Shown piece after piece: positions 25,770 to 33,160 of a stretch of 36,711 nucleotides of DNA. The notes under the pieces were generated by a model, which saw only the letters and a program-made list of their open reading frames with translations, searched no databases and was not told the origin of the DNA. A program made the translations under genes and the position numbers. The stretch is from Kamptonema formosum PCC 10802 (GTDB lineage Bacteria > Cyanobacteriota > Cyanobacteriia > Cyanobacteriales > Oscillatoriaceae), in NCBI RefSeq assembly GCF_000332335.1, contig NZ_KB235948.1, positions 3,668,009-3,704,719 of the forward strand. The letters run 5' to 3'. Position 1 is the first letter of the stretch; each line of letters opens with the position of its first letter.

Positions 25770-26645
25770 TTAGTTGGAAAATAAACCGCCCGCGTGAAGG
25801 GACGCCAAGAAGGGAGAGGGCACCGGCTTCCTTTGTCGGTCGCCAATGCCGGCATCCGATCGCACAGAAGACAGCAGCCTTGCTTTTCTCAGAAGAAATG
25901 TCAGTACCGTCTCCTCTCGGGAGATAATCTCAGCCGCGCCCTCCATGCCGGCGGCGATGGCGCACTGACTAGAGCCGGCACTCAACACGCGGCTTTCTGG
26001 CTCCACAGTCACTTCGTAGTAAGCGCCGGCGGAACTCCCCCCACCCCCCTGCAGTCCAGGGGTGCCGCCGGTCTGCAGTGAGGAGTTATTGCTTTGAGGC
26101 GAGATAGCATCTGGAGAAATAGCCGTCTGGAGAAATAGCCGTGACCGCGCCTTTGAGGGTGCCGCAGTCGGGATAGGGACAGGCTCCCACCGGCAAGAGC
26201 GCCGTTTGGCCAGTTTTCACTTTGCCGATCTCCCCAGACGCCACAAAAACTTTGATCTCCAAAGCAGCCTCACTGGGGGCAATTTAAGCAATCGCATCTC
26301 CCGCACGCACCATTTGAGATGTGTTGCGGAGATTGAGTTGCTGTATCGTGCCAGATACCGGTGTTCTGAGGGCCGTATTTTTCAGTTCAGTTTCGAGTTG
26401 CTGCAGGTCTTGCCTGTCGCTGTCCACTTTATTTTGCAGCTCAAATATTTTGCGCTAATAGCTGATTGTTCTCCTGATTAAATATGGCTAAATTGGACTC
26501 ACCGCCAGCTTTCTTTTGGTATATTTCGCTGGAATATTGCAACATCAGCTTCACTGAGCTTGAGCGCGGCTGACACCTTTTTCACCCTAGCACCGGCAGC
26601 TTCAACCGCTGACGCCTGGTATATCACAGCGTCAGTGAAAATGGT
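25770..26645 (-). pseudogene. HlyD-family membrane fusion protein, decayed
   Basis: Minus-strand translation gives a clear HlyD C-terminal half: LRTPVSGTIQQLNLRNTSQM, VRAGDAIA, a stop (TAA at 26285-26287), then VFVASGEIGKVKTGQTALLP, VGACPYPDCGTLKGAVTAIS, and finally MEGAAEIISREETVLTFLLR. A 16-bp exact tandem duplication (26111-26142) shifts the frame after TAIS; removing one copy restores an unbroken frame to the end. More frameshifts occur upstream (about 26450-26520), where ALKLSEADVAIFQRN can still be read. The N-terminal membrane span is missing. HlyD proteins bridge an inner-membrane exporter to the outer membrane. Cyanobacterial RiPP and bacteriocin exporters commonly have this subtype. 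Confidence 0.85.
26111..26142. repeat. 16-bp exact tandem duplication
   Basis: CTGGAGAAATAGCCGT occurs twice in a row. It causes a +16 frameshift in the HlyD remnant and is identical between copies, so it is probably a late event. Confidence 0.9.
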
Positions 26646-27521
26646 TTAGGGAAAGTTGGGTAAATTCAGCCTTATCTGTCTGAGCCCCACAATCAAAACC
26701 GCTGTGTGATGGCGCTCTCCTTGGAATCTGGACTGAAGCTTGTCTGCAAACCAAAGGGTTTGGGCGTAGAAGTCGCCTACACTAAGTTTTTGGAGTGGTG
26801 CAACCGGGACGGCGCAGCCTTACCTTTCAAAGTCCTAAAAGTGTGCGATATGCAAACGCCTGGCTGGGTGGAATATGCGCCGCATCTCCCCTGTCAGGAT
26901 GAGGAAGCGGCGCAGCGTTTCTATCAGCGAGCGGGGATGCTGCTCTGCCTCCAGCACGCACTGAGAGAGGTAGACTTTAACAAGGATAATTTAATTGCTG
27001 GCGGCGAGCATCTGGTGCTGGATCGGATGGAAACGGTGGCGCACCCCGAGGCGAAACCAATGGCGGAGTTTCCAGAAATCACAGAAGCTGAGACAGCTGT
27101 AAACCGGCATTTTTGGGACTCTGTATTGCGCACCGGCTTGTTACCCCGCTGGGAGTTCAGCAAAGATGGCTTGCCGGTATGGAAAACCGAGAAAATCTCT
27201 GAGGATGTGGAAGTGGCGCTGCAGACGACATGCCGGCACAGTTTGCAGGGTGTGGATTGCGTGTGCTGCGGTAATTTTGGCCGGCTGGAGGCGCTGCTTG
27301 CCGGTGCGCAAAAACTCTCTCGCCCCCAGTTGCGCGACATCGCTGTGCAAAAAGCCGCTTGGGGGGTGGCGAGAGCGCAAAAAATGGGAGGCTATCAGTT
27401 TCCAAATTTGCCGGTGTTCGCCTTTAGCCCCAGCTTCTTTCAGGGAACTTCTGGGATTAGCTACGAGTTGCTGCGTCTGGCGCATCCAGACCTATTGCCC
27501 TCTGTTCTGTTGTGGGAATAA
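26646..27521 (+). pseudogene. lanM: LanM lanthipeptide synthetase remnant with large internal deletion
   Basis: From 26646 the frame reads LGKVG, a TAA, then IQPYLSEPHNQNRCVMALSL. From the GTG at 26706 it is open for 271 codons. Residues 1-155 match the LanM dehydratase domain (SGLKLVCKPKGLGVEVAY, GWVEYAPHLPCQDEEAAQRF, DSVLRTGLLPRWEFSKDG). Residues from about 156 match the end of the LanC-like cyclase domain (GVDCVCCGNFGRLEALLAGA, PSFFQGTSGISYELLRLAHP, LLPSVLLWE). Complete LanM proteins have about 1000 residues, so roughly 600 or more are lost at a junction near 27171, as well as the true N-terminus. The CCG zinc motif of ProcM-type enzymes is kept, but its upstream Cys partner is lost. The usual DxHxxN of the dehydratase reads DFNKDN, without the His. 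It is very probably inactive. Confidence 0.85.
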
Positions 27522-27607
27522 TACCAATTTCTCTCGTTCCCAGGCTCTGCCTGGGAACGCAATCTGGAGGCTCTGCCTCCTTTAAACGGAAAAGCAGGTT
27601 AAAAACC

Positions 27608-27722
27608 TATAGCAGTAGCCAGTTAGGGCGCGGACATTAGATCGAGAGGGCAGGCGAGACGCCTGCCCTACGCTTTTTATCCCTAGGCCACTGATGTCCT
27701 AACCAATATGACTGCTGCTATA
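27608..27722 (+). repeat. MITE-A copy 11, short sub-family
   Basis: A 115-bp copy matching 19786-19901, with interior GGCAGGCGAGACGCCTGCCC forming an extra inverted repeat. It lies between the lanM remnant and the graspetide ligase genes. A GTTCCCAGGCTCTGCCTGGGAA hairpin-type dispersed repeat precedes it near 27537-27559. Confidence 0.85.
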
Positions 27723-27876
27723 ACAGCTCAGTTAATCTGGTAGCGGTCAACAAGATCGTGTAGAAAGGCGACATGTCGCGTCTCTAGAACAGGACTTACG
27801 CAGCGACACTTAATGTGGGGTGGGTTACGCTATCGCGTTCCCCACCCTACAGATAGAGGCTTGGCGTCTTGGCGAT

Positions 27877-28854
27877 TCAATCTTTCCCTCCCAGCAACAC
27901 ACCGGCGAGAGCCCTGGAAATGGGGAAATGTGGCGGACAGCATTCCAGCCAGAAGAATTCCCCAACCGGATTTATCTCCAGAAAAACATGACGCCCGTCA
28001 GGGGTGAGTATAACATCTATCGCCCCATAATTCAAGCCGAAATGCTGCGTCAGATCCAGCAGTTTTCCCGCCACATCTTCGGGGAGACTGTAAGGCTCCC
28101 AGTCTTTTATCATAACCAGACCCTGCCGCCGCCAGTCGTCTTGCGCCCGCTGGTTTTTCTGGGAGTCAATCCCGGCGGCAAACACCTGTTTCCCGACAAC
28201 TGTCACGCGCAGTTCCAGCGCTTTGGGAACCTTTTCCTGAAAGGTCATCGGACAGTAGCGCAATCCGTCGAGACTGTCAATATCCTTCGGTTTGAGCCTG
28301 TTGGTGAATACAACTTTTTCCTTTCCCCCTTCATAGATGGCAAAGGAGGAGAGCATCTTTACTATCAAATCCCCCTCGCACTCTTTGGCGAATTTTCGCA
28401 CCGCTTCTGGATTGTTTGTGATCAGGGTGCGGGGGGTATCTAAACCCATATCTCGCGCGACTTGCAGCTGAAGCTGTTTGTTTTCCGCACGGCGGATATT
28501 CGGCACTGGATCGAGGTGAAATGCTCTAATACTGGCAATCGCACCCTGAACAGTCGCCCGCGATTCCTGTATGGATGCGTCTCGGAGTTGGGCGTCCATT
28601 GTGGCGGGAATGCGAGCCCCAATTCTAATCCGCCTGTACCAGACGGCGGATACGTCGTTGAGATTGATATCTCCGGACTCGGAAGCGAGAGTTAGCTGCT
28701 CTTTTCCCCCGCTATAGCATAAATCGAGCCGCACTTCGGTGGGAAACCGGTCTGTGTCGAATCGAAACGCTTTTCCTCCGCGCTCCTCTATGGCGTTTAT
28801 CACCATCGGGATACTTTCGTTGTCTTCGCTGTGGGTAATGATTAAGACTGTCAT
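27877..28854 (-). CDS. mdnC: Graspetide ATP-grasp ligase, MdnC/MvdD type (lactone forming)
   Basis: This 325-aa protein starts MTVLIITHSEDNESIPMVIN, followed by GGKAFRFDTDRFPTEVRLDL, the typical N-terminal domain of microviridin ligases. The ATP-grasp part contains NKQLQLQVARDMGLDTPRTL, LIVKMLSSFAIYEG, the MTFQEKVPKALELRVTVVG strand and, at the end, the metal/ATP site AIDVILTPDGRHVFLEINPV then GEFFWLE. MdnC-type enzymes phosphorylate core Asp/Glu side chains and form the Thr and Ser ester (omega-ester) rings. The similarity to MdnC rather than MdnB is judged from the THSEDNE start. It starts 15 bases after the mdnB stop, so the two are co-transcribed and probably coupled. The stop codon overlaps a dispersed repeat (TTGGCGTCTTGGCGATTCAA). 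Confidence 0.9.
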   Translation of the reverse strand: MTVLIITHSEDNESIPMVINAIEERGGKAFRFDTDRFPTEVRLDLCYSGGKEQLTLASESGDINLNDVSAVWYRRIRIGARIPATMDAQLRDASIQESRATVQGAIASIRAFHLDPVPNIRRAENKQLQLQVARDMGLDTPRTLITNNPEAVRKFAKECEGDLIVKMLSSFAIYEGGKEKVVFTNRLKPKDIDSLDGLRYCPMTFQEKVPKALELRVTVVGKQVFAAGIDSQKNQRAQDDWRRQGLVMIKDWEPYSLPEDVAGKLLDLTQHFGLNYGAIDVILTPDGRHVFLEINPVGEFFWLECCPPHFPISRALAGVLLGGKD

Positions 28855-28869
28855 ATCAGTATGTGCTCT

Positions 28870-29841
28870 CTATGCTAGCAGTGCGCCGGCGATGGCGTCG
28901 GAAATCGGATAGCCTAAATCTCGCTCGATCATCCCCCACTCGCCGGTGGGGTTAATTTCCAGGAAGACATATTCACTGTCGGGCGTTTCGATGAAGTCAA
29001 AGGCTCCAAAGTGCAGCCCAAATTCTGCCATGAAGGCATTGAGGCAACCGGCAACTTGACTGGGAAGTTCCGCCGGCTCCCAGACGCACTCTTCTGGTTT
29101 GGCTCGCCGCCAATCGGTTGCGGTTGCGGAATAGCGAGAGGCGTCGAGCGCCCCGACAAACAGGTTTCCCGCCACAAATATCACCCGCAACTCTCTCCGC
29201 TTTGGGATTTCCTCTTGGAAAACCATCGGGCTGTAGCGCAGCGACTCCGCCTCAGCCAAGTCTTGCTCTCTGACAGTGCTGGTGTAGAGGAAGAAGGAGG
29301 AGCCTTCCATGCTGTATGAAAGGGGAGTCAGGAGTTTGGCAACCATTTTTCCCCCGACTTCTTGGAAAAACGCCCGCGCTTCCTCAGGGTGGTTGGTGAC
29401 GAGGGTGCGGGGGATTTGCAAGCCGACTTTTCTGGCAATTTTTAGCTGGCGCTGCTTGTTTTCTGCCTCGGAAATCCGCTGCAAGTCATCCACCCAGAGG
29501 GCTTCGCTGAGGCTGTCTAAAAAACCCTCTAGGGCAGCTCTCGACTCTCTGGCGCACGACTCGCGGAATTTTGGGGCGAGTTCGCTGGGGAGTTTTGGCT
29601 GCCAGAGCCGGCGCATCCAGACGGAGCGCACTTCTTCGCTTGCGAGAGATTGCTCGCCTTCTTCGAGCCGGTGAGCCACCCCGGAAATGCTGAACCGGGC
29701 GGAAATCCGCACGGCTGCGGGAAATTGATCTGTATTGAAACGAAAGGGTTTTGCGCCCCGTTGCGAGAGGGCGTCTGCCACTCTGTCAATTGTGAAGTAA
29801 TCGCCACTGTGCGTGAGCAGTAAAACAGCGTCTCTCGGCAT
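28870..29841 (-). CDS. mdnB: Graspetide ATP-grasp ligase, MdnB/MvdC type (lactam forming)
   Basis: This 323-aa protein starts MPRDAVLLLTHSGDYFTIDR and GAKPFRFNTDQFPAAVRISA, the MdnB-type N-terminus. Later motifs are ENKQRQLKIARKVGLQIPRT, MVAKLLTPLSYSMEG, MVFQEEIPKRRELRVIFVAG and AFDFIETPDSEYVFLEINPT then GEWGMIE. MdnB-type enzymes close the final omega-amide ring between the core Lys and an acidic residue after MdnC has made the esters. It is the first ligase of the pair. The stretch to the nearest precursor gene upstream (30184) is 342 bases and contains a MITE-B hairpin only 34 bases before the ATG. I see no good ribosome binding site. A cytosolic enzyme, complete in length. Confidence 0.9.
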   Translation of the reverse strand: MPRDAVLLLTHSGDYFTIDRVADALSQRGAKPFRFNTDQFPAAVRISARFSISGVAHRLEEGEQSLASEEVRSVWMRRLWQPKLPSELAPKFRESCARESRAALEGFLDSLSEALWVDDLQRISEAENKQRQLKIARKVGLQIPRTLVTNHPEEARAFFQEVGGKMVAKLLTPLSYSMEGSSFFLYTSTVREQDLAEAESLRYSPMVFQEEIPKRRELRVIFVAGNLFVGALDASRYSATATDWRRAKPEECVWEPAELPSQVAGCLNAFMAEFGLHFGAFDFIETPDSEYVFLEINPTGEWGMIERDLGYPISDAIAGALLA

Positions 29842-29874
29842 GCCGGTTATATCGGTTTGGGTTGAATACCATCA

Positions 29875-29950
29875 TATAGCAGTTCTCAGTTAGATGAACT
29901 AGGGCCCAGAAACCCGGTTTCTTTAAGAAACCGGGTTTCTCAGTACCTCA
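29875..29950 (+). repeat. MITE-B copy 5 in the leader of mdnB
   Basis: TATAGCAGTTCTCAGTTAGA then TGAACTAGGG, then the perfect core palindrome (15-bp stem of AGAAACCCGGTTTCT with its complement, 29910-29942) and CAGTACCTCA. The right arm is truncated. On the transcript from the precursor genes this forms a strong hairpin just ahead of mdnB. Confidence 0.85.
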
Positions 29951-30010
29951 ATGGCTGCTAATTTCGGTTAATCTGTGCGATAGGTTGGAACAGCTGCAAA
30001 CTGGGGTTGG

Positions 30011-30101
30011 GGCAGCAGTGGCTAAATAAAAATGTGGCTACTGTCCAATCAAGAAAGAGAAATTTCCTTTCTTGGCGCAGAGTTCGATTAACACTGCTGC
30101 C
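30011..30101 (-). other. Stem-loop element downstream of the four-core precursor
   Basis: GGCAGCAGTG and its complement CACTGCTGCC bound a 91-base segment. Inside it CAAGAAAG/CTTTCTTG forms a second stem (30048-30074). The same structure follows the second precursor (30762-30853), so it was duplicated with the gene. It may be a transcript end or a small mobile palindrome. Confidence 0.5.
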
Positions 30102-30183
30102 TCAGGGAGATATTATGCAGGAAGCCGGTTTTCGCCCTCACCGGCGCGTGCGCCAGTTGGGGGAGCCGGCTCCCGGAAGGCGT

Positions 30184-30495
30184 TTATTCGGCTATGTTGT
30201 CATCTCCGTCTGATGGGTATTTCAGGGTTACGTTCACATCCTCATTATCAGATGGGAACTTCTCCGTCACCATACCGCCGCAGCCACCCCCATCCTCGCT
30301 GTCAGATGGGTACTTCCGCGTCTGAACACCGCCTTCTTCGCTGTCAGATGGGTACTTCAGCGTCACCATGTCAGCGCCACCGGCTATGGCTTGCATCTCT
30401 TCGTCAGAGAGCTCTTCAGTACCTTGCCCTTCCAGGAAGCGGGCGAAGAAGGGAACTGCCTCTGGCTGCCTGCCTTGCTTTTCTTTATCAGACAT
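30184..30495 (-). CDS. mdnA: Microviridin-type graspetide precursor with four cores
   Basis: This 103-aa peptide has a clear ribosome binding site (AGGAG, 9 bases before the ATG). The leader (1-40) contains PFFARFLEGQ (15-24), the helix that MdnB/MdnC bind, and ends ELSDEEMQAIAGG, a double-glycine cleavage site. Four cores follow: TLKYPSDSEE (45-54), TRKYPSDSED (59-68), TEKFPSDNED (77-86) and TLKYPSDGDD (90-99). In each, the Thr, Lys, Ser and the Asp after PS occupy ring positions (Thr-Asp ester, Ser-acid ester, Lys-acid amide). The residue after PSD, Trp in classical microviridins, is Ser, Ser, Asn or Gly. The last core has Asp at both final acid positions. Extra GG pairs (55-56, 69-74) separate cores. 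The product is presumably a serine-protease inhibitor or a related multi-cyclic peptide. Confidence 0.93.
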   Translation of the reverse strand: MSDKEKQGRQPEAVPFFARFLEGQGTEELSDEEMQAIAGGADMVTLKYPSDSEEGGVQTRKYPSDSEDGGGCGGMVTEKFPSDNEDVNVTLKYPSDGDDNIAE

Positions 30496-30761
30496 AGGTT
30501 TTTTCTCCTATTTTACGCACCTACAAAATTCCGAAAATGAAAATTAAGTCTGTTTTGATGCTCCCCTGTCTCATTGTAGTTGAGGTTCTATTGGGGTCGC
30601 AAGTTCCCGGCAATATTCAGGCAGTGACAAGCTTTTTTAGCTAAGTAATTTTACTCAAAAATATTAAAAGCGCCAGTCCAAAAGCATGGCTGTTTCCTGC
30701 GCCGCGCAGGCTGCCGGTCGGACAGTACAATACGTTAGAACAGCTGCCAGTTAGGGTTGGG

Positions 30762-30853
30762 GGCAGCAGTGGCTAAATCAAAATCGGGAAACTCTCAAAC
30801 TAAGAAAGAGCGATTTCTTTCCTTGGCGAAGCGCCTGCTCCGTACTGCTGCCT
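30762..30853 (-). other. Stem-loop element downstream of the two-core precursor
   Basis: The paralogous copy of 30011-30101: GGCAGCAGT at 30762 pairs with ACTGCTGCC near 30844-30852. An inner AAGAAAGAG/TTTCTTTCCTT pairing is weaker than in the other copy. Confidence 0.45.
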
Positions 30854-30947
30854 CAAGGAGATAATCATTTAGGAAGCCGGTTTTCGCCCGCAGCGGCGCG
30901 TGCGCCAGTCGGGGCAGCCTGCTCCCGGAACGCTGTTATTCGATCAG

Positions 30948-31166
30948 CTACAAGCTCTCATCACCGTCAGAGGGGTACTTCATCGTCGTCAGCATCTCAT
31001 CACCGTCAGATGGGTACTTCATCGTCGTCACAGGCTTCCTTTTTTTGCCACCGGCTATGGCTTGCATCTCTTCGTCAGACAGTTCTTCAGTGCCTTGCCC
31101 TTCCAGGAAGCGGGCGAAGAAAGGAACGGCCTCTGGCTGCAAACTTTGCTTTTCCTTCTCAGACAT
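30948..31166 (-). CDS. mdnA: Microviridin-type graspetide precursor with two cores
   Basis: This 72-aa peptide has a ribosome binding site (GGAGAA, about 8 bases before the ATG). The leader is nearly identical to that of the neighbour at 30184-30495 (PFFARFLEGQGTEELSDEEM then QAIAGG), so the same ligases and the same peptidase should act on both. After GG comes a basic spacer KKRKPVT, then two cores of identical type: TMKYPSDGDE and TMKYPSDGDE, separated by MLT, with a SL end. The second-ring acid is Asp where classical microviridins have Glu, and Gly replaces Trp. It is the most upstream gene of the row, transcribed toward the other precursor and the ligases. Confidence 0.92.
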   Translation of the reverse strand: MSEKEKQSLQPEAVPFFARFLEGQGTEELSDEEMQAIAGGKKRKPVTTMKYPSDGDEMLTTMKYPSDGDESL

Positions 31167-31410
31167 ATCTTTTGTTCTCCAGGGTTGTATTCTACCATTA
31201 TAGATGAGGTTTTAGGCAAATGGCAAATCCCTAGGAATCGGGAGACAATGGACTTGCTCCAGAGTCTCAATCCCGCAAATTTCTTAAAAGCGCCAGTACC
31301 AGACTTGGGACTTGTGCGACTATCATATTTTTTGTCAGGTGCCATCGCCCGGGAGAAGTATTTTTTATCCGGCACCGGCAATTTCTGAAAAGCGCCAGCC
31401 TAAAAGCATC

Positions 31411-31678
31411 CGTTCTCCACAAAAGTAGGGTGCGTTACCGGCGGCTTCTCGATGATTCTCACAGCCGGCGATCCCGCACCCCACCCTTGCGGTGGGAGAG
31501 CGGTGAAAAACCCTCCTTCTAAGCTTACAGCGGCATTGGTTTCGGTTGGAAAGAAAGAACGGCGAAGCATTGGAGAATGAAAATTTCGGGTGGGCGGTAA
31601 AGAACCCCGCGCCAATGCTTCGCCCCTATATTGAAGCGGATGAAGGGGATATCTCGGGTGAGCCCGCCCCTCCTTGAA
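31411..31678. other. Gap between zorC-like gene and precursor genes
   Basis: About 270 bases with no gene. It contains GTAGGGTGCGTTACC and GCGAAGCATTGGAGAATGAA, words of dispersed cyanobacterial repeats, and an imperfect inverted repeat around GCATTGG/CCAATGC (31568-31616). The promoter of the precursor row should lie in or near 31170-31420. Confidence 0.4.
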
Positions 31679-33160
31679 TTATCGCTCCAGCTGTTCCATT
31701 TCCTTCTGCCACTGTTTTAACTGTTTCTCTCGCTCTTTAAGCTCTTTTTCTGAAAGCACCGGCAGCCCATTGCTGCGGCTGTATTTCCCCCTATCTCTGG
31801 GCAGCCCCGTAAAATATTCCGTACCTTCGTTGGGTAAAATCTTTTTCTCGCTCAGCCCTTTTTCGCAAAAAGTCTGCCAAAATAAGAGCCGGTCAAAAAC
31901 TTCCCCGCCCAGGCGTCGCAGGCGCTTTACTGACAGTTTGGAAGGGCCAAACAAAATTAGCTCGGTTTCTGTTTTTCGCGGGAGCAGGCGAAGCTCGCCG
32001 CCGCGCCCCCGCAAGAATTCTATGCCGAAACACTGCCCAAAATCAAAGATAGAAATTTCTGTGACATCGCTGTCTTCTTCTGCTAAAATATCTACTTTGA
32101 CCTGGAGCTGGTAGCCGAGGGCGGTGACGGATGACTGCGGCAAAACTATGCGGATGCGCTCAATGGATTCGCTGTAGTTCGCCCAGAAATCCCGGCGCAT
32201 TTCTAGCTGGGCGATCTGTTCGTCTTCCAGTCGCAGCATTCTGGCGAGGAGGTTGACGACTTGCTGGAAATAGCTGTAGTTGAGAGCGCCTAGATTGCGG
32301 CGCAGCGCAGATTTGGCGCTGTCGGAAAGCTGGTGCCACCGGCTGCCGGTGCTGCCGGCGCTATAATTTCGCCCGATCAAGTTGAGCACATCTGGCATTT
32401 TTCCTGCAACTTCTGCCGGCATTTTGGGGAGCAATTCCTCAACTGCTGCCAGCTGCTGCTGCGGTGACATCTGCTGCAAGCAGCGCAACAGCCACTCCGC
32501 TTCTTTCTTGTTCGGTGTTGATTTAGCCGGAAATAGGGTAGCGGCGCGCTCGTAAGCGGCCTCGACGGCGCTCGCCCGCGCCGGCAAGCCGGCACGCCGC
32601 ACAAGCTCTTTGGGCGTGATTGTGTACTGCCAGCTGATTTTGGCGATATCGGATGCCGGCTGCTGGCTCCCCGCGAACACTCTGATAAGCTGTACGGCTA
32701 AAGTGTCATCGCCTTTAGCGCGAGGGGCAAAGACAGAGAAGCTCTCGATCAGGGAGGGAGCGAGCGGGGGAGCGGTGAGTTTTTCTGTCTCCAGATTCTT
32801 GACATCTGACTTGTGAATGTGGTAGAGAGCGAGACGCCAGAGCAGGCGTCGTTTCAGCAAGGAGTTGCTGACAGCCGCCTCCCAGATAGCTTCGGAGGTG
32901 GCTGAGCTGGCGTCTGGGTGCTGCGCGTCCCAAGCCGGCTTATTGTAGAGACAGTACACCCACTCTATTTGCGTGAGGCTGCCGGTTTCACCGTTTTGGA
33001 TATCGGCGACAATCTCGTCAAGGAGGCGCAGTTTAGCCGGAGTATTGATGTTGGATACAGCCGGTGGATGGCTGGGGAGTTTTGCCACCGCACGCGCCTG
33101 GAGTTTTGCCGGCACCCATTGGGGCGGGTTTTTGGGGAAATTAAAAGTGAAGTTTTTCAT
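31679..33160 (-). CDS. zorC: EH_Signature-like protein, ZorC-like
   Basis: This 493-aa protein is mostly helical in its first 300 residues. It then shows the region that I assign to the EH_Signature family: RWHQLSDSAKSALRRNLGAL, NYSYFQQVVNLLARML, MRRDFWANYSESIERIRIVL and IFDFGQCFGIEFLRGRGGEL, with a Glu at 381. The last 25 residues are a charged coiled coil. In Zorya, ZorC binds DNA and works with the ZorAB motor. The family's conserved His after the Glu is not present here, as there is no His after residue 276. The gene follows the ZorB-like gene by 233 bases on the same strand, the zorB-zorC order. The assignment rests on motif memory and context, so a different helical protein cannot be excluded. 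Confidence 0.6.
   Translation of the reverse strand: MKNFTFNFPKNPPQWVPAKLQARAVAKLPSHPPAVSNINTPAKLRLLDEIVADIQNGETGSLTQIEWVYCLYNKPAWDAQHPDASSATSEAIWEAAVSNSLLKRRLLWRLALYHIHKSDVKNLETEKLTAPPLAPSLIESFSVFAPRAKGDDTLAVQLIRVFAGSQQPASDIAKISWQYTITPKELVRRAGLPARASAVEAAYERAATLFPAKSTPNKKEAEWLLRCLQQMSPQQQLAAVEELLPKMPAEVAGKMPDVLNLIGRNYSAGSTGSRWHQLSDSAKSALRRNLGALNYSYFQQVVNLLARMLRLEDEQIAQLEMRRDFWANYSESIERIRIVLPQSSVTALGYQLQVKVDILAEEDSDVTEISIFDFGQCFGIEFLRGRGGELRLLPRKTETELILFGPSKLSVKRLRRLGGEVFDRLLFWQTFCEKGLSEKKILPNEGTEYFTGLPRDRGKYSRSNGLPVLSEKELKEREKQLKQWQKEMEQLER

Larger units (their letters stand above)
29985..31410 (-). repeat. Tandem segmental duplication carrying the two precursor genes
   Basis: Two adjacent segments, about 29985-30705 and 30730-31410, align along most of their length. 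They share a 3' element (GGCAGCAGTGGCTAAAT, AAGAAAGAG, CTGCTGCCTCA), the words GGAAGCCGGTTTTCGCCC and GGCGCGTGCGCCAGT, the precursor genes themselves, and AAAAGCGCCAG...AAAAGCAT on the 5' side. Core regions and upstream stretches have diverged most. Confidence 0.8.

Noticed and set aside
30900-31388. 162-codon plus-strand frame over the two-core precursor
   Set aside because: It is antisense to a peptide gene with leader, cores and ribosome binding site. Its sequence is the reverse reading of those repeats (HRRQHLITVRWVLHRR).
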